Shown in pieces: positions 15,075 through 17,829 of a stretch of 17,829 bases of DNA; position 1 is the stretch's first letter, and every line of letters starts with the position of its first letter. The position numbers were made by a program, and so were the translations under genes. Below the pieces are notes generated by a model, which saw nothing but the letters and a program-made list of their open reading frames with translations, had not been told where the DNA came from and searched no databases. Origin of the DNA: JBGPIK01 sp041484845 (GTDB lineage: Bacteria; Desulfobacterota; Binatia; UBA9968); contig JBGPIK010000097.1 in assembly GCA_041484845.1 (NCBI GenBank), positions 1-17,829 of the forward strand, written 5' to 3'.

Positions 15075-15118
15075 ATCGGCAGGCTCACGAATCGATTACG
15101 GAAATGAGCCATGCCGAT
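15075..15118 (-). repeat. Hairpin after the double-VWA gene
   Basis: Arms 15075-15087 and 15105-15118 form a 13-bp stem with a single bulged base around a 17-nt loop, starting 11 nt after the stop codon of the VWA gene. No T tract follows on the minus strand, so it is not a standard intrinsic terminator. It may protect the mRNA 3' end or assist Rho-dependent termination. The remaining gap (14906-15074) shows no tRNA, repeat or convincing gene. Confidence 0.4.
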
Positions 15119-15128
15119 ACGCCTAAAC

Positions 15129-17687
15129 TTAGTCGGGTTCCGCAATAACAAATTTTCTTAATGCGATCTCAAAGATGAAAAGCAAGAAAGCCGTTACAAT
15201 TAACGGTTGTCTCATCGGTTTATAGTTTGTAGTTATCTCGCGATTACTTATTGTATTTGACAATTTCGGATTGAACTCTCCACCTGTGCCTTGGGCCAGT
15301 TTGGCCAAGAGGCTGTTGTTAAAGTCAGGACGAGGGATTTCGCTGTCGAAAGTATAAGATGGTAGTGTGTATCCGATCGACGGGTACGGGATTTGGCGGT
15401 TCTTCCGCTCCTCGGTAAGCTCTATGTGATAGTCGCCGGGAGCAGAGATGGGCAGAGCTGCTTGGAAGTGACCGGCGGCAAGCTTTTTTAGACTTCCATC
15501 GCTTTTGCCGCCTTTCCCAGTTAGAGAAAAACGGAATCGGCTATCCAAGCTTGCGTCTTCATATACGAAGAGGTCCAGAATCGGTTGGTGCTCTGAAACG
15601 CTCACCCTGGCCTCGTGGGAGGGGACCGGCTCTTCCTCTGGGTGCAGCCAAGCAAAAACTTTCCCCCAAAATCTTTGTAGGTCCTGCCATTTAATCCAAC
15701 TACGACTCCAGCGCCCGTCCAGGTCGGTTGTCCAAACCAAAGATTTTCCCTGCCCAAAATGCCATGATGCCATCAAGGGAGCTTTTCGCTCTTCTCGCGA
15801 TATCGCCAAATCCAGATGCGCGTTTCTTTTGAGTTCGGTTTCCATGTAGCCGCGGAGGTTCGGGTAAAATCGCGCTGAAAAACCGGCAAGAACTTCTGAT
15901 CCACGTTCCTGGATGATCGTGAACTCTTTTTCCGCTTGCGGTTCTTCTCGGGGGTTGTCTTGGAGTTGCTGTAATACAATCTGAGGCAAGGTGGAGGCAT
16001 CGAGGGTGTGATGGAATAAGCCGCCGCCATACTGGCTGATACGTTTCATAATGCGAATATCGGCATCGTTCCCGACAGCGACGGTCGAAACGGTGATTTT
16101 CATCTCATTCTTCATTACGTTGACAAGATCGACAAGCTCCCCTTGTGTGCCTCGAGTTTCGCCGTCGCTGATTAAGATCACATGTTTTCGTCCGGAATTG
16201 GCACGCTCAATCTGACGTTTCGCTTCTAAAAGGGCGGGATAGAAGTAGGTCTGCCCGCCCGGTTTTAAGCGGCCGATTTGCGCCTCCACTGTGGCGCGGA
16301 GGTGGCCGACCGTTTCCATCGGCACGACCACGAACGGAGTCACGTCAAATCCGACGACCGCTAGTAAGTCGTTATCCTTCAGTTGGCGCGCCACCGCCTT
16401 TGCAGCCTCCTGTGCGTAGAGCATCTTATTGTCTTCGCGCATGCTACCTGACTTGTCGATGACTAGAACGACGGCGCGGTTTTTCTCTTCGCGTCGGGGC
16501 TCTTTGGGTTCTACGGGCAAAAGATTTTCGATGGGAGTGCGTCGATAACTGTTCGGAGCAAAGCTCGCCTCGCTGCCCAGCATGAGAAAACCCCCGCCAT
16601 TGGAGACATACCGCTCAACGGCCGCCAAATAGCTTGGCGACAGCTTTTCGCGCTCGATGTTGTTAAAAATCACCACGCCGTATCCGGTTGGAGTGGGAGG
16701 CGCATCCCCGGCGCGGGAATTGACCTCAAGCCCCTGCCGTTTAAGAATTTCTTCTAAATAACGTCCGCTACTGCCTTGGCCATTCAGCAGCAAAACTTTT
16801 GCCTTGGTTCTTACCGTTATCCACGTAAGGGCGTGGTTGTCGGGCGCATAATTGTCGAGTTCCGGCCGGTTTGCTTTGAAGCTGGCGCCGTAGGAGGTTT
16901 GCGCGGTTTCGGGAAGTGAGACTTCATAGGTGAAGATTTGACTGCCGGGTTTGAGTCTAATGGCCTCGGTCTTGAGTGACTGACCGTTGCGTGTGAGCGC
17001 CAATGTGCCTTCTACCTCGCGATCGTTCTGGTTTTCCACAACCACCTTGAGATTAACGGCTTCGCCGGTGTTTCCATGGGTCGGCGCTAAGAGTTTTGTT
17101 ATGGCAACATTGGCAATTCGCGGTCGCTCCGGCGGCACGATCGGAAAGACTTTAAGATTACTGCCGGCGATGGATGGCAACAGACGTTCGACGTTGCCCT
17201 GTGTTTCCCAACCGTCTGTGAACAAATAGACATTCCTCGCCGCGGCGGGCAGTGTCAGCAGAGTAGAAAAAACATTTTCGAGATTGGTTTTTTCAGGCCG
17301 GATGACGCTTTGTTGAGCGGGAGCGCCGCCGAGCCATTCCTTCCACTCGGCGGCTTCTTTAGTTTCGGAAGCGAAGACAAAAAAACGATCGCGGCGACTA
17401 GGCGCGAACTTCTGCACCGTGCTTGCCATCCACTGGCGCATGCTCGGAGGTATACTGCGTGATAGATCAAAAACGAATATTCGCTCTCCTTGTTCGGTAT
17501 CCTTGATCTGCCGGCTGACCGTTTGCGGATTCGCCAGGCTTAAGATCAACAACACGATGACGCAGGTGCGCAAGATCATTACGGCAAAGCTTTGGTCGCG
17601 AAAACGCAACCATAAGAACGGCAAGGCGAGAGCAAGCCAGAAAAAAAGCGGCCTTGCAAATTCGATGTTTGACAAGAATTCGCGCAT
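15129..17687 (-). CDS. Membrane protein with two von Willebrand factor A domains and a GATase1-like domain
   Basis: An 852-residue membrane protein of BatA-like type; function not established. Two hydrophobic segments at the N-terminus (about 12-27 and 36-51) are followed by a first VWA domain (about 70-185, MIDAS Asp74-x-Ser76-x-Ser78, LFTDGW at 155-160). A beta-rich CARDB/Ig-like region follows (about 190-290), then a glutamine-amidotransferase-like fold (about 296-392; YVSNGGGFLMLGSEASF). I see no Cys nucleophile there, so it is probably not enzymatic. A second VWA domain (about 404-575) has MIDAS Asp411-x-Ser413-x-Ser415 and LISDGETRG. A C-terminal transmembrane helix (about 829-846) ends the protein. 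Such proteins usually sit with a MoxR ATPase and a DUF58 protein and are thought to act in envelope assembly or metal-dependent complex formation. ATG 17687 lies 5 nt after the preceding gene's stop, with no clear Shine-Dalgarno sequence, suggesting coupling. Confidence 0.88.
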   Translation of the reverse strand: MREFLSNIEFARPLFFWLALALPFLWLRFRDQSFAVMILRTCVIVLLILSLANPQTVSRQIKDTEQGERIFVFDLSRSIPPSMRQWMASTVQKFAPSRRDRFFVFASETKEAAEWKEWLGGAPAQQSVIRPEKTNLENVFSTLLTLPAAARNVYLFTDGWETQGNVERLLPSIAGSNLKVFPIVPPERPRIANVAITKLLAPTHGNTGEAVNLKVVVENQNDREVEGTLALTRNGQSLKTEAIRLKPGSQIFTYEVSLPETAQTSYGASFKANRPELDNYAPDNHALTWITVRTKAKVLLLNGQGSSGRYLEEILKRQGLEVNSRAGDAPPTPTGYGVVIFNNIEREKLSPSYLAAVERYVSNGGGFLMLGSEASFAPNSYRRTPIENLLPVEPKEPRREEKNRAVVLVIDKSGSMREDNKMLYAQEAAKAVARQLKDNDLLAVVGFDVTPFVVVPMETVGHLRATVEAQIGRLKPGGQTYFYPALLEAKRQIERANSGRKHVILISDGETRGTQGELVDLVNVMKNEMKITVSTVAVGNDADIRIMKRISQYGGGLFHHTLDASTLPQIVLQQLQDNPREEPQAEKEFTIIQERGSEVLAGFSARFYPNLRGYMETELKRNAHLDLAISREERKAPLMASWHFGQGKSLVWTTDLDGRWSRSWIKWQDLQRFWGKVFAWLHPEEEPVPSHEARVSVSEHQPILDLFVYEDASLDSRFRFSLTGKGGKSDGSLKKLAAGHFQAALPISAPGDYHIELTEERKNRQIPYPSIGYTLPSYTFDSEIPRPDFNNSLLAKLAQGTGGEFNPKLSNTISNREITTNYKPMRQPLIVTAFLLFIFEIALRKFVIAEPD

Positions 17688-17692
17688 GACGG

Positions 17693-17829
17693 CTAAACGG
17701 TCCTGTTCGAAGTGCCTTCAAAAACGACCCGAGGGGCGGAGGGATGAATAAACCATTCAACAATCAACAGTAGCAAAGCCGCAAGCAGCAGATAAGGCCA
17801 GAAAGCTAAGAGCATCGATGCGCTCTTGA
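17693..17829 (-). CDS. C-terminal end of a membrane protein, probably BatA/VWA type (5' truncated by window edge)
   Basis: An open minus-strand frame runs from the right edge to TAG at 17695-17693. It encodes a hydrophobic helix (FWPYLLLAALLLLIVEWFI), followed by a short basic tail ending NRTV. A single C-terminal helix of this kind, opening with a W/PYLLL pattern and ending in an acidic-aromatic EW, is typical of BatA-like VWA proteins that pair with the downstream double-VWA gene. Only 45 codons are visible and no start lies in the window. The stop is 5 nt before the next start, so the two genes are in one operon. The family assignment rests on this helix and the neighbour. Confidence 0.65.
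   Translation of the reverse strand, partial: KSASMLLAFWPYLLLAALLLLIVEWFIHPSAPRVVFEGTSNRTV

Noticed and set aside
14890..15126. A 78-codon plus-strand open frame in the gap between the M23 and VWA genes
   Set aside because: It overlaps the predicted M23 promoter and the 15075-15118 hairpin, has low-complexity composition and no ribosome-binding site.

Overview
The window is a chromosomal stretch of ordinary bacterial housekeeping genes with short gaps. The proteins look Gram-negative: a MepM-like M23 endopeptidase, an HtrA/DegS-type protease and BatA-like VWA membrane proteins. The gene order pgpA-cinA-thpR-recA-recX-alaS and the frequent GTG/TTG starts suggest a deltaproteobacterium-like or related uncultured lineage. 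That placement is an inference from gene order and protein style, not from any search. I see no phage, insertion sequence, CRISPR array, rRNA or tRNA, and no gene-free gap longer than 300 bases.

Left part (1-1600): the 3' end of a 2-oxoacid dehydrogenase E1 beta gene (+), a GstB-like glutathione transferase (-), and a small cytochrome c gene (+). The cytochrome gene carries two lesions, an in-frame stop in the signal peptide and a one-base frameshift just before the heme Met ligand, so it is called a pseudogene.

GroES-GroEL and HtrA (1700-5151, +): a bicistronic groES-groEL operon with a good sigma70-type promoter, no CIRCE element, and a strong intrinsic terminator. It is followed by a single-PDZ, membrane-anchored serine protease. 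Both units serve protein quality control, in the cytoplasm and the envelope respectively.

Long minus-strand array (5207-14858): the order of transcription is M23 endopeptidase, pgpA, cinA, thpR, recA, recX, alaS, yjbQ, phoH. Many junctions are overlaps or very short gaps (pgpA/cinA ATGA, recX/alaS 4 nt, yjbQ/phoH GTGA). A near-consensus promoter lies just upstream of the M23 gene and could drive the whole chain. It mixes envelope maintenance (M23, PgpA) with recombination (RecA, RecX), nucleotide salvage (CinA), RNA-end chemistry (ThpR) and translation (AlaS). The 92-nt gap between alaS and yjbQ may mark a transcription-unit boundary.

Right edge (15129-17829, -): a complete 852-residue protein with two VWA domains flanking a glutamine-amidotransferase-like domain, preceded 5 nt upstream by the 3' end of another membrane protein. 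This looks like the tail of a BatA/VWA cluster that continues beyond the window.

I found no convincing undescribed multi-gene system. The most checkable oddities are the doubly broken cytochrome gene, the unclear pgpA start (a strong Shine-Dalgarno sequence facing an in-frame AUU and a mini-ORF that ends on the TTG start), the very short leader of the M23 mRNA, and a palindrome beside the groES promoter.
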